Notes under the pieces: model-generated
Told to the model about the DNA's origin: nothing
Databases searched by the model: none
The model's input: the letters and a program-made list of their open reading frames with translations, nothing else
NCBI GenBank assembly: GCA_035248685.1
Contig: DATFHF010000033.1
Coordinates: 74,008-138,007 of the forward strand
DNA: 64,000 nt
From: Jatrophihabitans_A sp035248685
GTDB taxonomy: Bacteria > Actinomycetota > Actinomycetes > Mycobacteriales > Jatrophihabitantaceae
Direction of reading: 5' to 3'
Position numbers and translations under genes: made by a program
Shown: positions 36,087-44,657 of the stretch, in pieces
How the letters are laid out: each line of letters opens with the position of its first letter
Numbering within the stretch: the first letter of the stretch is position 1

Positions 36087-36947
36087 CTAGAGCTTGACCA
36101 GGTGGAAGGTGAATGGCAGGTTCACCACCACCCGCTCGTAGATCTCGGCCTTGATCGCGACGCCGGGCTCGACAAAGGTGCCCGGTGGCGGCTCGGCGAA
36201 CTGGATGGTGGAGCGGCCGGCGTCGAATAGTTGGGCGCCGTGCCCGAAGTCGCCGACCAGCGCGAGACCGGGCTCGATCAGCCTGGTCCGGACGATGAAC
36301 ACCCCGTTGTCGTCCAGGGTCTGCATCAGCCGACCACCCTCCAGGTAGCGGTAGTAGTCCAGCGGGTTGATCACCAGCCCATCGGCGGTGCAGCCCATCT
36401 GCTCGACCTCGTTACACGCAGCGACCAGGCTCGAACCGAATCCCGGCCCGGCGCTCAGCCGGCCGATCTGCGGCAGGTTCAACAGGCCGTCCTCCCCGCA
36501 GAGCAGGGTGTGGTTCTCGGCGGTGCCCACTCGAAAGACCAACCGCGCGTCCAGGAAGGAGGCAAATGCCGCCGGGTCGTCGGCCAGCCCCGGTGGCAAC
36601 TGCACCCAGCCGGTGGTGGTGAGCAGGTCCGGGACCGGCGAGGCATGGAAGTGGTTGGCCAGCTCCTTGCGATTCTCGCCGTGCAGCACCGCTCGGTCGC
36701 CGGGCCGGCTGGTGCTCTCGTGCCAGTACGTGTGCTGCGGCTGCTCGGACAGGTACACCACGTTCTTCAGCAGGTAGCGGGTCGGGCGACGCGGCTTGCG
36801 GCGAAAGCTGCCCACCGAAGCGGTAATGGTGTAGTCGAGCTCGATCCGCGCGTCCCGGCCGTCCCGCTGGTAGGCCTCGGCGAACTGACGGCCGGGTGAG
36901 GCCTGCTGGGTGGGCTCGGCCGACAGGCCGGTGATCGAGTCAGGCAT
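36087..36947 (-). CDS. HK97-fold shell protein, family 3 encapsulin-like
   Basis: 286 aa. The C-terminal third has the HK97 capsid/encapsulin pattern: NPLDYYRYLEGGRLMQTLDDNG, VRTRLIEPGLALVGDFGHG, AQLFDAGRSTIQFAEPPPG, and AIKAEIYERVVVNLPFTFHLVK near the end, like P-domain and axial-domain strands of phage major capsid proteins. The middle (NLPQIGRLSAGPGFGSSLVAACNEVEQMGCTADGLVIN) fits the spine and loop. Family 3 encapsulins are known as lone shell genes inside actinobacterial biosynthetic clusters, which is the setting here; no phage genes lie nearby. It sits between methyltransferase and flavin oxidase, with a good ribosome site (gaagggat). Cargo unknown. Confidence 0.8.
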   Translation of the reverse strand: MPDSITGLSAEPTQQASPGRQFAEAYQRDGRDARIELDYTITASVGSFRRKPRRPTRYLLKNVVYLSEQPQHTYWHESTSRPGDRAVLHGENRKELANHFHASPVPDLLTTTGWVQLPPGLADDPAAFASFLDARLVFRVGTAENHTLLCGEDGLLNLPQIGRLSAGPGFGSSLVAACNEVEQMGCTADGLVINPLDYYRYLEGGRLMQTLDDNGVFIVRTRLIEPGLALVGDFGHGAQLFDAGRSTIQFAEPPPGTFVEPGVAIKAEIYERVVVNLPFTFHLVKL

Positions 36948-36995
36948 GGGATCCCTTCGGAGTTGGCCGGGTGTGCGGGCGACGGGTCGGACGGC

Positions 36996-37838
36996 TCAGG
37001 CGGGTTTGCGGGCCAAGAACATTCCCCAACCGAACTCGCCGCGGTCGATCGCCAGTTCGATCTCACCGCAGGACTCGGCGAAGGCCAGGATCCAGTCGCG
37101 GGCTGCCTGGTCATCCGTCACCGCGGCGCGGGTGGTGGCCATCTTGCCGATCACCCGGTAGGTCTGGCGGATCTGGGTGAGCAGGTTGCGGGCCAGCACC
37201 AGCTCGAAACCGGCGTCCTGCAATGCCTGCTGGTAGTCGAGGTAGGAAAACCCGTCGTTCCAGCGGACCCGGTCATAGACGTGTGTCCGCCCCCGCGGGC
37301 TGATGTCGGGCCGGGGTTGTAGGAAGTCGGAGAAGGCGAAGATGCCGCCCGGCCGCAGCACCCGCAGCACCTCGGCTTGCGTCTTGGCCTTGTCCGGCAC
37401 CAGGAACAGCGCGTCCTGGCTGACCACGTGGCTGAAGGTGTTGTCCTCATACGGCATCGCGGTGGCCGAGCCGTGGCTGAAGTTCACCGGCAGCTCCGCC
37501 CGGTCACCACGCAACTGCCGGCGGGCGAAGTTGATCCGCTCGAGGCTGAGGTCCAGGCCCTCGCCCCGGCAGCCGCGCCGCTCGGCCAAGTCGATCAGGA
37601 AGTTGCCGCACCCGCAGCCGACGTCCAGCACATAGCTGGAGGCATCGATTCCGGCTTCGGCGGCCAGCACGTCCGACGTGCGCTGGGCGGCGGCCCGGTA
37701 GTCGTCATCGTCGAGGCCGGTGAAGTAGCCGGTGTGCAGGACGCCCTCGCTATCCCAGAAGTCCAGGTAGGTCTGGGTGGTCTGGTCGAAGAACCCTTCG
37801 ACGTCCTGCTCGGTGAAAGCCGGCCGTGCGGTGGTCAT
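36996..37838 (-). CDS. SAM-dependent class I methyltransferase
   Basis: 280 aa from the ATG at 37838, which has AGAAGGG upstream; an earlier ATG at 37856 would add six residues. Motif I is VLDVGCGCGNFLIDLAE, followed by GEGLDLSLERINFARRQ and SQDALFLVPDKAKTQAEVLRVLRPGG. The DQTTQTYLDFWDSEGVLHTGYF start resembles glycine/sarcosine N-methyltransferases and tocopherol-type methyltransferases. It probably methylates an N or O atom of the cluster product. 48 bp separate it from the shell gene. Confidence 0.9.
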   Translation of the reverse strand: MTTARPAFTEQDVEGFFDQTTQTYLDFWDSEGVLHTGYFTGLDDDDYRAAAQRTSDVLAAEAGIDASSYVLDVGCGCGNFLIDLAERRGCRGEGLDLSLERINFARRQLRGDRAELPVNFSHGSATAMPYEDNTFSHVVSQDALFLVPDKAKTQAEVLRVLRPGGIFAFSDFLQPRPDISPRGRTHVYDRVRWNDGFSYLDYQQALQDAGFELVLARNLLTQIRQTYRVIGKMATTRAAVTDDQAARDWILAFAESCGEIELAIDRGEFGWGMFLARKPA

Positions 37839-37864
37839 GGTTTTCCCTTCTGACATTCGATTAC

Positions 37865-38698
37865 TCAGCTGTAGGTGTCAGGACGGACCCGCAGCTGCGG
37901 CAGGTCGGGCCCGACCACATGTGCGCCGCCGTCGACGAGATGCACCTGGCCGGTCACGAACGAGGCCCGTTCGCTGGCCAGGAAGGCCGCGACCGCGGCT
38001 ATCTCGTCCGGTCGGCCGATTCGGCGCAGCGCGCTGTGCTCGCCCATGGCGGCCAGCCACTGCTCGACCTGGCTCGGGTCGCCGCCGGCCAGCTGGGCCG
38101 CCGCCCGCTCGACCGGCGGGGTGCGTACGGTGCTGGGTGCCAGCACATTGACGGTGATGCCGACCGGACCGAGGTCGGCCGCCAGCCCTTCGGCGAACCG
38201 CACGATTGCGGCCCGGGTCATTCCGGACAGCGTGAGCGGTGCGATCGGCGCGACGGCGGTCTCCGACGCCACGAAGAGCAGCCGTCCCCAGCCTGCGGCG
38301 CGCAGGTGCGGCACCGCCGCCAGCGCCAGCCCGACCGCCGGGTACAGCACCTTCGCCACCGCTGCCTGGTAGGCGGCTGGCTCGAAGCTGGTGGCTCGGC
38401 CCATCGGTGGGCTGCCACCGCAGACCACCAGCACATGTACGGCACCGAAGTCGGCGGCGACCTGGTCGATCCAGCGTCGGCCGGCGTCGGGGTCGGTCAG
38501 GTCGACGGTGCTCGCGCTGATCCGGCCGCCGCGGGCAGTCTCCTCCAGGCTGCGGGCCGCCTGCTTGAGCTGGTCGGCGCCCCGCGCGCAGATCGCGACA
38601 TGAGCGCCTTCGGCGGCCAGTTCGGTCGCGATCGCCAGCCCGATCCCACTGGAGCCGCCGGCCACCAGGGCCACCTTGTTGTCAAGACCCAGATCCAA
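37865..38698 (-). CDS. Short-chain dehydrogenase/reductase, divergent active site
   Basis: 277 aa from a TTG at 38698 with GAGAGGAC upstream; the gene overlaps the sulfotransferase end by 17 bp. The cofactor motif is AGGSSGIGLAIA and the NAG region is VCGGSPP. The usual YxxxK is replaced by SGMTRAA, with Ser at the Tyr position and Arg at the Lys position, so ordinary SDR chemistry may be altered; a subgroup of SDRs with this change exists. The C-terminal SFVTGQVHLVDGGAHV is normal. Confidence 0.86.
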   Translation of the reverse strand: MDLGLDNKVALVAGGSSGIGLAIATELAAEGAHVAICARGADQLKQAARSLEETARGGRISASTVDLTDPDAGRRWIDQVAADFGAVHVLVVCGGSPPMGRATSFEPAAYQAAVAKVLYPAVGLALAAVPHLRAAGWGRLLFVASETAVAPIAPLTLSGMTRAAIVRFAEGLAADLGPVGITVNVLAPSTVRTPPVERAAAQLAGGDPSQVEQWLAAMGEHSALRRIGRPDEIAAVAAFLASERASFVTGQVHLVDGGAHVVGPDLPQLRVRPDTYS

Positions 38699-39710
38699 CG
38701 GTGCCGTCCTCTCGCTGCGTGAAGCCGGTCGTGGATTGCGCCGGTGGTCGACTGAGCACGCCCCGGCCCAGCAGCGCACCGGGATGGCGGTAGCCATACC
38801 GCCAGGACATCGGCCAGGACAGCAGCATCGCAGCGAACCTGGCCGGCTTGCCGAGCCCGGTGGTCCACCGGCTATCCGACGGGCGGACCACGGTATCCCC
38901 GGTATGGAACCGGTCCGGGTTGCCGGTCACGGTGTGGTTGGTGTGCAACCGAACGGTGCGGCCGGTGACCGGGTTGCCGGCCGGGTCGGCGCCGGCCAGC
39001 CGCATCAGCTCGGCGATGGTCGACTCCGGATCGGCGATGAAGTCCTCGTACCGCAACAGGATCGACCGGTCCGGGTAGCGACGCAGGATCGCCCGCGAGG
39101 CGAGGTTGAACCCGCGCCAGTACCCGGTGCTCTTCGACGCCGACATCACGTAGACGTAGTCCTTGGGCGCCTGCCAGGAGTCGGCCACCGCGACCGGATC
39201 CCGCACCAGGTGTACGAACACCGGCCGGATGCCCTCGACATGGGGCAGCAGCGCCGCCTCGCCGGGGATCTTGGTGGTGTCGACGATGATCCGGGCGCCG
39301 GTCCGGTCGGCGATCGCGCGGTAGGTGTGGCCCATCAGCGTGGCGTGCTCGCGCAGGCCGGCCGAGTCGATGCCGCGCCGCAGGATGCGCCAGGTATGCC
39401 GAGTACGGGCGTAGGCCAACTGCCGGCTGATGATCAGGTCGGCGTGCTCGGCCGCCGACATGCCGGCCGGCCGGTCGACCGGCAGGATCTCCGACCAGAT
39501 CGGGCACTCGGTCAGCACGGCGCCGCACCCGCACAGCTTGTTGACGCCCCGGCCGGCGCCGTTGCGCCAAAGGAAGTGCAGTTCGCCGACGTGAAAGAAG
39601 CCGTCGGCCTCATTGAGGATGTTGCCGATGATGGTGCTGCCGTTGCGGCACCACCCGGTGATGCACAGCACGGTGATTGGCGGACGTTCCTCGCTGCGAT
39701 GCTCGCTCAT
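38682..39710 (-). CDS. PAPS-dependent sulfotransferase family protein
   Basis: 342 aa. The 5'-phosphosulfate loop is TGWCRNGSTIIGNIL (about residues 18-32) and the 3'-phosphate site is VFVHLVRDPVAVADSW. A CGCG...CPIW segment is present. It is predicted to move a sulfuryl group from PAPS to a hydroxyl or amine of the product. The first residues (MSEHRSEE) are encoded by the head of the dispersed repeat, and three 20-bp tandem units containing TGATG or CGATG precede the start, so translation may depend on re-initiation. Confidence 0.88.
   Translation of the reverse strand: MSEHRSEERPPITVLCITGWCRNGSTIIGNILNEADGFFHVGELHFLWRNGAGRGVNKLCGCGAVLTECPIWSEILPVDRPAGMSAAEHADLIISRQLAYARTRHTWRILRRGIDSAGLREHATLMGHTYRAIADRTGARIIVDTTKIPGEAALLPHVEGIRPVFVHLVRDPVAVADSWQAPKDYVYVMSASKSTGYWRGFNLASRAILRRYPDRSILLRYEDFIADPESTIAELMRLAGADPAGNPVTGRTVRLHTNHTVTGNPDRFHTGDTVVRPSDSRWTTGLGKPARFAAMLLSWPMSWRYGYRHPGALLGRGVLSRPPAQSTTGFTQREDGTVGSGS
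39688..39710 (-). repeat. Head of dispersed repeat used as sulfotransferase N-terminus
   Basis: On the minus strand ATGAGCGAGCATCGCAGCGA is the same head as copy C at 62918 and close to copy A at 20995. Here it supplies the start codon and the residues MSEHRSEE. Confidence 0.7.
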
Positions 39711-39760
39711 CAGGCCACCTGCTCGCTCATCGGGCCACCTGCTCGCTCATCAGGCCACCG
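39701..39760 (-). repeat. Three tandem 20-bp units at the MFS-sulfotransferase junction
   Basis: Unit GCTCGCTCATCAGGCCACCT (plus-strand reading) repeats at 39701, 39721 and 39741 with one substitution in the middle copy and one at the last base of the third. On the minus strand each unit contains TGATGAGC or CGATGAGC, so two 6-7-codon start-stop minicistrons lie between the MFS stop (inside the third unit) and the sulfotransferase ATG (inside the first). Confidence 0.85.
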
Positions 39761-40916
39761 CAATCGGGCGGGCGATGGGTTCGGAGATCAGCAGCGCGAT
39801 TCCCCCGGATACCAGGGCGCAGCCGGCGGCGACCACGAACACTGCCTGATAGCCGGGCCCACCTGCGACCAGGCCACCCAGCGGACCCCAGGCGGCGACT
39901 CCGAGATCCCAGAACGAGGTGTAGGCACCCAAGGCAGCTCCCTGCTGGGACTTGTCGGTACGGTTCATCACCATCAATGCCAGCGACGGGTGCAGCAGCG
40001 AGAAGCCGGCTCCCAGTACCACGCTGCCGGCGATGGCCACCGCCAGGTTCGGCGCCACCGCGATGATCAGCAGGCCGCAAGCCTCGCTGACGGCGCAGCT
40101 GGTGGCCACTCGGCGCGCGCCGTACCGGTCGGGAAAGCGACCGATCACCAGCCTGGTGCCGGCGTACACGGCGCTGAAGCAGCTCAGCACCAGCACCCCG
40201 GACGGAATGTGCCGAGCCTGCAGGTGCAGTACTACGAAGGCGGCCAGGCCGGCATAGCCACCGGCGGCCAGCGCCAGCGCCACCCCGGGCGCCACCGTGG
40301 AACGGGGCAGCAGGCTGCCGTGCCGGTGCGTCCCCGCCTGGTGTGCTGTCGGTGCCACCGAGCCGATCAGGGCCATGCCGAGCAGCGGTGCGGCGACGCA
40401 CAGCGCCCAGACCGCGTGGTAGCCGAAGTGCTTCAGCACCGCGCCGAGGAAGGTGCCGACCGAGATGCCGCCCCACATGCTCACGCCGTACAACCCGATC
40501 AGCTGGCCGCGCCGATCGTGCGGGGCCAGCGATACCGTCCAGACCGCGCCGGCGGTGAATAGCGCGGCCTCGCCGACGCCGAGCAGCAACCGGTCGGCCA
40601 CCAGCCCGGGCAGACCGAGCGGCAGAAAGTAGCCGGCACCGCCGACGGCCAGGATCAGCGCACCGGCCCGCATCACCAGGCGATGCCCGTGCAGGTCGGC
40701 CCGGCCGCCGGCGATCGGTCGGACCAGCAGTGCGGTCAGGGCGGGGGCGGTGACCACCAGGCCGACCGCGAGGTCCGAGGCGCCGTAGCGCTCCCGCACG
40801 AAACCGGGTAGCACCGGGATGGCGGCGGTCAGGCCGACGTAGCCGCAGAACAAGCCGCCGAAGATCCCGATCAGCGCCGCGCGCGGGATCGCCTGCGGAC
40901 CGGGCAGTGCGGTCAT
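39750..40916 (-). CDS. Major facilitator superfamily transporter
   Basis: 388 aa with about twelve membrane segments and the MFS loop GGRADLHGHRLVMRAGAL after segment 2. The ATG at 40916 overlaps the aminotransferase stop (ATGA). In the cluster it is the likely exporter of the product or of a toxic intermediate. Longer frames upstream are antisense to or within the aminotransferase gene. Confidence 0.92.
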   Translation of the reverse strand: MTALPGPQAIPRAALIGIFGGLFCGYVGLTAAIPVLPGFVRERYGASDLAVGLVVTAPALTALLVRPIAGGRADLHGHRLVMRAGALILAVGGAGYFLPLGLPGLVADRLLLGVGEAALFTAGAVWTVSLAPHDRRGQLIGLYGVSMWGGISVGTFLGAVLKHFGYHAVWALCVAAPLLGMALIGSVAPTAHQAGTHRHGSLLPRSTVAPGVALALAAGGYAGLAAFVVLHLQARHIPSGVLVLSCFSAVYAGTRLVIGRFPDRYGARRVATSCAVSEACGLLIIAVAPNLAVAIAGSVVLGAGFSLLHPSLALMVMNRTDKSQQGAALGAYTSFWDLGVAAWGPLGGLVAGGPGYQAVFVVAAGCALVSGGIALLISEPIARPIAVA

Positions 40917-42223
40917 GGTTGCCGCTGGACCACAACGTCCGCGGTCATCGCCCGGACGATTCGGCGGACCGCGGTGACCAGCTGGTCGCAGTCCTCGGTG
41001 CACAGCGTCGAGGACAGCGCCACATCGACCGTCTGGCGCAGGTAGCCGGTGGTGACCGGCAGCTGCGCCTGGATCTCGCTGACCGATGCCGATCCGAACA
41101 GGAACCGCCAGTTCCAGAAGGCCCGGACGTTGGTGTCCCGGGCCGAGCCGAGGTTGCGCGCGTCGATGCCTTCGGCGCACAGCGCGTCGGCGAACCACTG
41201 GGCGTCAGCGTCCGGCACCCGGAAGATCAGCGCCTCGCCCAGGTAGGCGCCCGGTGCCACCGGTTGGCGCAGCTCGATGCCGGCCAGGTCGGCCAGCCGA
41301 CTGCGCACGTACTCGTAGTTGCGGTGGAAGGCGGCCAGTCGAGCGGGCAGCCGTTCCAGCTCCGAGCGCAACAGGGCGGCCCGGATCTCATCCATCCGCA
41401 GGCTGAACAACGGCAGGTTCAGGTCGGTGTCGATCGGTGCCGGCTCGCCGTCGAAGTGCCGGTCGCAGCGGCCCTCGTAGGCGCCGGCCAGCACCACCGC
41501 GCGGGCGTACAGATCGCTGTCGTCGGTGAGCAGGAAACCACCCTCACCACTGTTGAGCGACTTGTCGGACTGGGTGCTGAAACCGCCGGCAAGCCCGTAG
41601 GTGCCGAGCTTGCGACCGTTGAGCTCGGCACCGAGCGCCGGCACCGCGTCCTCGAACAGCGGCACACCCATCTCGGCGGCGAAGTCGGCGAGCGCCGGCA
41701 GGTCACTGGCGAACCCGCGCATGTGGACCACCATGATCGCCTTGATGTCGGGGTTCCACCGCCGGCGTAGGTCGGCCAGATCCAGGTGCAGGTTGGCGTC
41801 CACCTCGACCAGGAACGGTACGCAGCCGGCCAGCACGATCGCGCTCGGCGTCGCGACGAAGGTGAAGCCGGGACAGGCGATCAACGAACCGGGCTCGATA
41901 CCGGCGGCCATGATCGCCAGCGCCAGCGCGGCCGTCCCGCTGGACACCGCGAGCGCGTGCTGGCTGCCGAAGTAGTCACACAACGCCCGTTCGAACTGGC
42001 CGCACTCCGTCTCGGCGTAATCCCGGTAGTCGTAGCGGAAGTACAGGCGGCTGCGCAGCGCCCGGATCGCCGCCGCCTCATCTTCGGGTCCGATGCAGAC
42101 CGCGCCCTTGTCGTAGGTCGGCCAGGCCTGCGAGCGGATCGGGACGCCACCGTCGATGGCAAGCCGGTCAGCGGTTCGAACCGGGGCAGCATCGGCCACT
42201 GCGCGGCCGGAGTTGATGGTCAC
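40913..42223 (-). CDS. DegT/DnrJ/EryC1/StrS family PLP enzyme
   Basis: 436 aa, GTG start with GAAGGAG upstream; first gene of the leftward operon. The fold-type I aminotransferase shows ALAVSSGTAALALAIMAAGI, PGFTFVATPSA and the PLP lysine in FSTQSDKSLNSGEGG. The family makes amino sugars or aromatic amino acids (AHBA synthase), or acts as amidine-forming glutamine-dependent aminotransferase; substrate not deducible. It is divergent from the acyl-CoA dehydrogenase operon across 422 bp. Confidence 0.92.
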   Translation of the reverse strand: MTINSGRAVADAAPVRTADRLAIDGGVPIRSQAWPTYDKGAVCIGPEDEAAAIRALRSRLYFRYDYRDYAETECGQFERALCDYFGSQHALAVSSGTAALALAIMAAGIEPGSLIACPGFTFVATPSAIVLAGCVPFLVEVDANLHLDLADLRRRWNPDIKAIMVVHMRGFASDLPALADFAAEMGVPLFEDAVPALGAELNGRKLGTYGLAGGFSTQSDKSLNSGEGGFLLTDDSDLYARAVVLAGAYEGRCDRHFDGEPAPIDTDLNLPLFSLRMDEIRAALLRSELERLPARLAAFHRNYEYVRSRLADLAGIELRQPVAPGAYLGEALIFRVPDADAQWFADALCAEGIDARNLGSARDTNVRAFWNWRFLFGSASVSEIQAQLPVTTGYLRQTVDVALSSTLCTEDCDQLVTAVRRIVRAMTADVVVQRQP

Positions 42224-42645
42224 CGGAGTGCTCCTTCATGGTCGGCGCCGATCGGCGGTGCCGAAAGGTTCGGCACACTCACGGAGCCGGACAACCGCCC
42301 AGGAACTTCGGACGATCGGGGTGCACGACGCGCCGGCGCGGGTTCGGCTCGACGGTTCGTTCCACGGTCGGGAAGCTGGCGGACGTCTGATGCGGGTTGA
42401 TCAGGAACGACGGTCTGGTCGGACAGCGGACAGGCGGCCCGGTAGCAGGTGTTTACCGGGTAAAACTGGCTAAGCCTACGTAAACTCTGGGATCCTATTA
42501 AACGAGTCCGCTCATCACATACTGCCGAGAAGGGACGAGCTGGTCAACGTCCGGGCGTGCTCGGCAGCGGTGGCGGTCAGACACCGGGCCGGCCCGGCGG
42601 CGCTGTTTAGCTATGCTCGTCCAGCCTTCGTCCTCGGGGAGAGCC
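42224..42645. promoter_or_regulatory. Divergent promoter region of the two main cluster operons
   Basis: This 422-bp non-coding region separates the leftward aminotransferase operon from the rightward anthraniloyl-CoA operon. The part at 42450-42510 is locally A/T-rich and includes an inverted repeat (42451-42466). No convincing ORF is present. It probably holds both promoters and sites for the pathway regulator. Confidence 0.6.
42451..42466. promoter_or_regulatory. Inverted repeat, candidate operator
   Basis: GTTTACCGGGTAAAAC: near-perfect dyad GTTTACC / GGTAAAAC in the divergent promoter region, located in the least GC-rich part. Confidence 0.35.
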
Positions 42646-43830
42646 GTGTCCGCATTCGCGCTGACCGATCAGCAGCAGGGCTACCTGCGGCAGGTACACG
42701 AGATCGCCGAGCGCGAACTGCTCCCGTTGACGGCCGAGGGCGGCTCGGCTGCCGAAGGTGTACTGAACCGGCCGCTGCTGCGGGCGCTGGGCAGCCACGG
42801 GCTGTTGGCCCGGTTGTTCGGCCCGGACGGCCGATCCGCCGCCGCCATGGAGCTCTGCCTACTGAGGGAGGCGCTGGCCGCGGTCAGCACCGAGGCGGAG
42901 ACGGCACTGGCCCTCCAGGCGCTAGGCAGCTACCCGTTCGTGCTGTTCGGCACCGCGGAACAGGCCGGTCGGTACCGGGACGGGGTGATCGACGGCAGCG
43001 TGGTGGCTTCGTTCGCGTTGTCGGAGTCCGAGGCCGGCTCGGACGCCGCCGCACTGCAGCTGCGCGCCGAACCGGACGGCGACGGCTGGCGGTTGTTCGG
43101 TGAGAAAACCTGGATCTCCAACGCCCCGGATGCCGATGTGTACGCGGTGTTCGCCCGAACCACGCCGGCGACCCGGGCCCGGGGCATCACCGCTTTCATG
43201 GTGGCGGGGCAGGCGCCGGGGCTGTCCGGCGAACGGCTGGAGATGCTGTCGCCACATGCGATCGGCCGGTTGGTCTTCGACGGCGTCCGGGTGGAGCGCG
43301 CCGACGTGCTGGGCGAGGTCGACGCCGGTTTCAAGATCGCCATGCGCACGCTGGACGTGCTTCGGCCCAGCGTGGGTGCCTTCGCGGTGGGCATGGCGCA
43401 GGCCGCGCTGGATGCCGCGATCGAGCACACCGTCGGTCGGCAGGCGTTCGGTGGGGTGTTGAGCGACCAGCAGGCGGTCAGCCACCTGCTCGCCGAAATG
43501 GCCACCCGGGTGGAGGCCAGCCGCCTGCTGGTGTACGCCGCCGCCGCGGCCAACGACCGTGGTGCGCCGCCGGCCCAGCTCACTCGGCAGGCGGCGATGG
43601 CCAAGCTGTTCGCCACCGAAAGCGCTCAGTTCGTGGTGGACGCGGCGGTGCAACTGCACGGCGCCCGGGCGCTGCAACGCGGGCACCTGCTCGAGCGGTT
43701 GTACCGCGATGTGCGGGCGCCGCGGATCTACGAGGGTGCGTCTGAGGTGCAGCGCACCATCATCGGACGCTCGCTGGTGCAGGCCGCCACCGGGCGGGAG
43801 GCAGCGAAAAGCAGAAGGGCTGATCCATGA
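42646..43830 (+). CDS. Acyl-CoA dehydrogenase
   Basis: 394 aa FAD enzyme from the GTG at 42646, which has GGGGAGAG upstream. Signatures are FALSESEAGSDAAALQ, GEKTWISNAPDADVYAVFART and, near the end, RAPRIYEGASEVQRTIIGR with the catalytic-base Glu of YEG. First gene of an operon of CoA-thioester enzymes: its stop overlaps the enoyl-CoA hydratase start. Expected to oxidise or aromatise the ring intermediate made from 2-aminobenzoyl-CoA (inference from the neighbours). Confidence 0.93.
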   Translation: MSAFALTDQQQGYLRQVHEIAERELLPLTAEGGSAAEGVLNRPLLRALGSHGLLARLFGPDGRSAAAMELCLLREALAAVSTEAETALALQALGSYPFVLFGTAEQAGRYRDGVIDGSVVASFALSESEAGSDAAALQLRAEPDGDGWRLFGEKTWISNAPDADVYAVFARTTPATRARGITAFMVAGQAPGLSGERLEMLSPHAIGRLVFDGVRVERADVLGEVDAGFKIAMRTLDVLRPSVGAFAVGMAQAALDAAIEHTVGRQAFGGVLSDQQAVSHLLAEMATRVEASRLLVYAAAAANDRGAPPAQLTRQAAMAKLFATESAQFVVDAAVQLHGARALQRGHLLERLYRDVRAPRIYEGASEVQRTIIGRSLVQAATGREAAKSRRADP

Positions 43831-44657
43831 CACACCGGTTCCGGGCCTCGGTCCCGCTCACCGACGACTGGCAGCACTTCGACTTCGCGGTGGCCGACGG
43901 GGTCGGCACGGTCACCCTGAACCGGCCGGAGAAGCTGAACCCGCTGACCTTCGAAAGCTACGCCGACCTGCGCGATCTGGTGCTCCAGCTGCCCTACCGC
44001 GAGGACGTCCGGGTGCTGGTGATCCGCGGCGCCGGCAAGGCGTTCTGTGCCGGTGGCGACGTCAACGAGATCATCGGCGAACTGATCCGGATGCGGCCGC
44101 GCGAGCTGATGGCCTTCACCAAGATGACCGGCGACCTGATCCGGGCGATGCGTGAAGTGGCGGTGCCGATCGTGTCCGGCATCCAGGGCATCGCGGCCGG
44201 CGCCGGCTCGGTGATCGCGCTGGCTTCGGACTTCCGGGTGGTGACCTCCTCGGCGCGGTTCGCCTTCCTGTTCACCAAGGTCGGCCTGTCCGGCGGTGAC
44301 ATGGGAGCCGCCTACCTGCTGCCTCGCGTGGTCGGCGCGGGCCGGGCGACCCAGCTGCTCATGCTCGGCGACACCATCGACGCGGCCACCGCGGACCGGT
44401 ACGGCCTGGTCAGCCAGCTGGTTGCCGACGACGAGTTGGACGAGGCGGTGACCGCGCTGGCCGCCCGGCTGGCCGCCGGCCCGACGCTGGCCTACGCGCA
44501 GACCAAGGCGCTGATCACCCGTGAGCTGGACATGTCGCTGGCCGGGGCCGTGGAACTGGACGCGATGACCCAGGCGCTGCTGATGACCAGCGAGGATCAT
44601 GCCGAGTTTCATGCGGCATTCAACGAGCGTCGGCCGCCGCGCTGGACCGGGCAGTAA
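43827..44657 (+). CDS. Enoyl-CoA hydratase/isomerase family protein
   Basis: 276 aa crotonase-fold enzyme. The oxyanion-hole segments are GAGKAFCAGGDVNEI and GIQGIAAGAGSVIALASDFRV. The ATGA overlap with the dehydrogenase gene and a 1-bp overlap with the following SDR show tight coupling. In 2-aminobenzoyl-CoA pathways a hydratase of this class acts on the reduced ring. Confidence 0.93.
   Translation: MTHRFRASVPLTDDWQHFDFAVADGVGTVTLNRPEKLNPLTFESYADLRDLVLQLPYREDVRVLVIRGAGKAFCAGGDVNEIIGELIRMRPRELMAFTKMTGDLIRAMREVAVPIVSGIQGIAAGAGSVIALASDFRVVTSSARFAFLFTKVGLSGGDMGAAYLLPRVVGAGRATQLLMLGDTIDAATADRYGLVSQLVADDELDEAVTALAARLAAGPTLAYAQTKALITRELDMSLAGAVELDAMTQALLMTSEDHAEFHAAFNERRPPRWTGQ

Noticed and set aside
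36087..36947. Prophage remnant (major capsid protein)
   Set aside because: No portal, terminase, protease, tail or integrase genes are nearby; the gene is embedded in a biosynthetic operon with short spacing and a good ribosome site.
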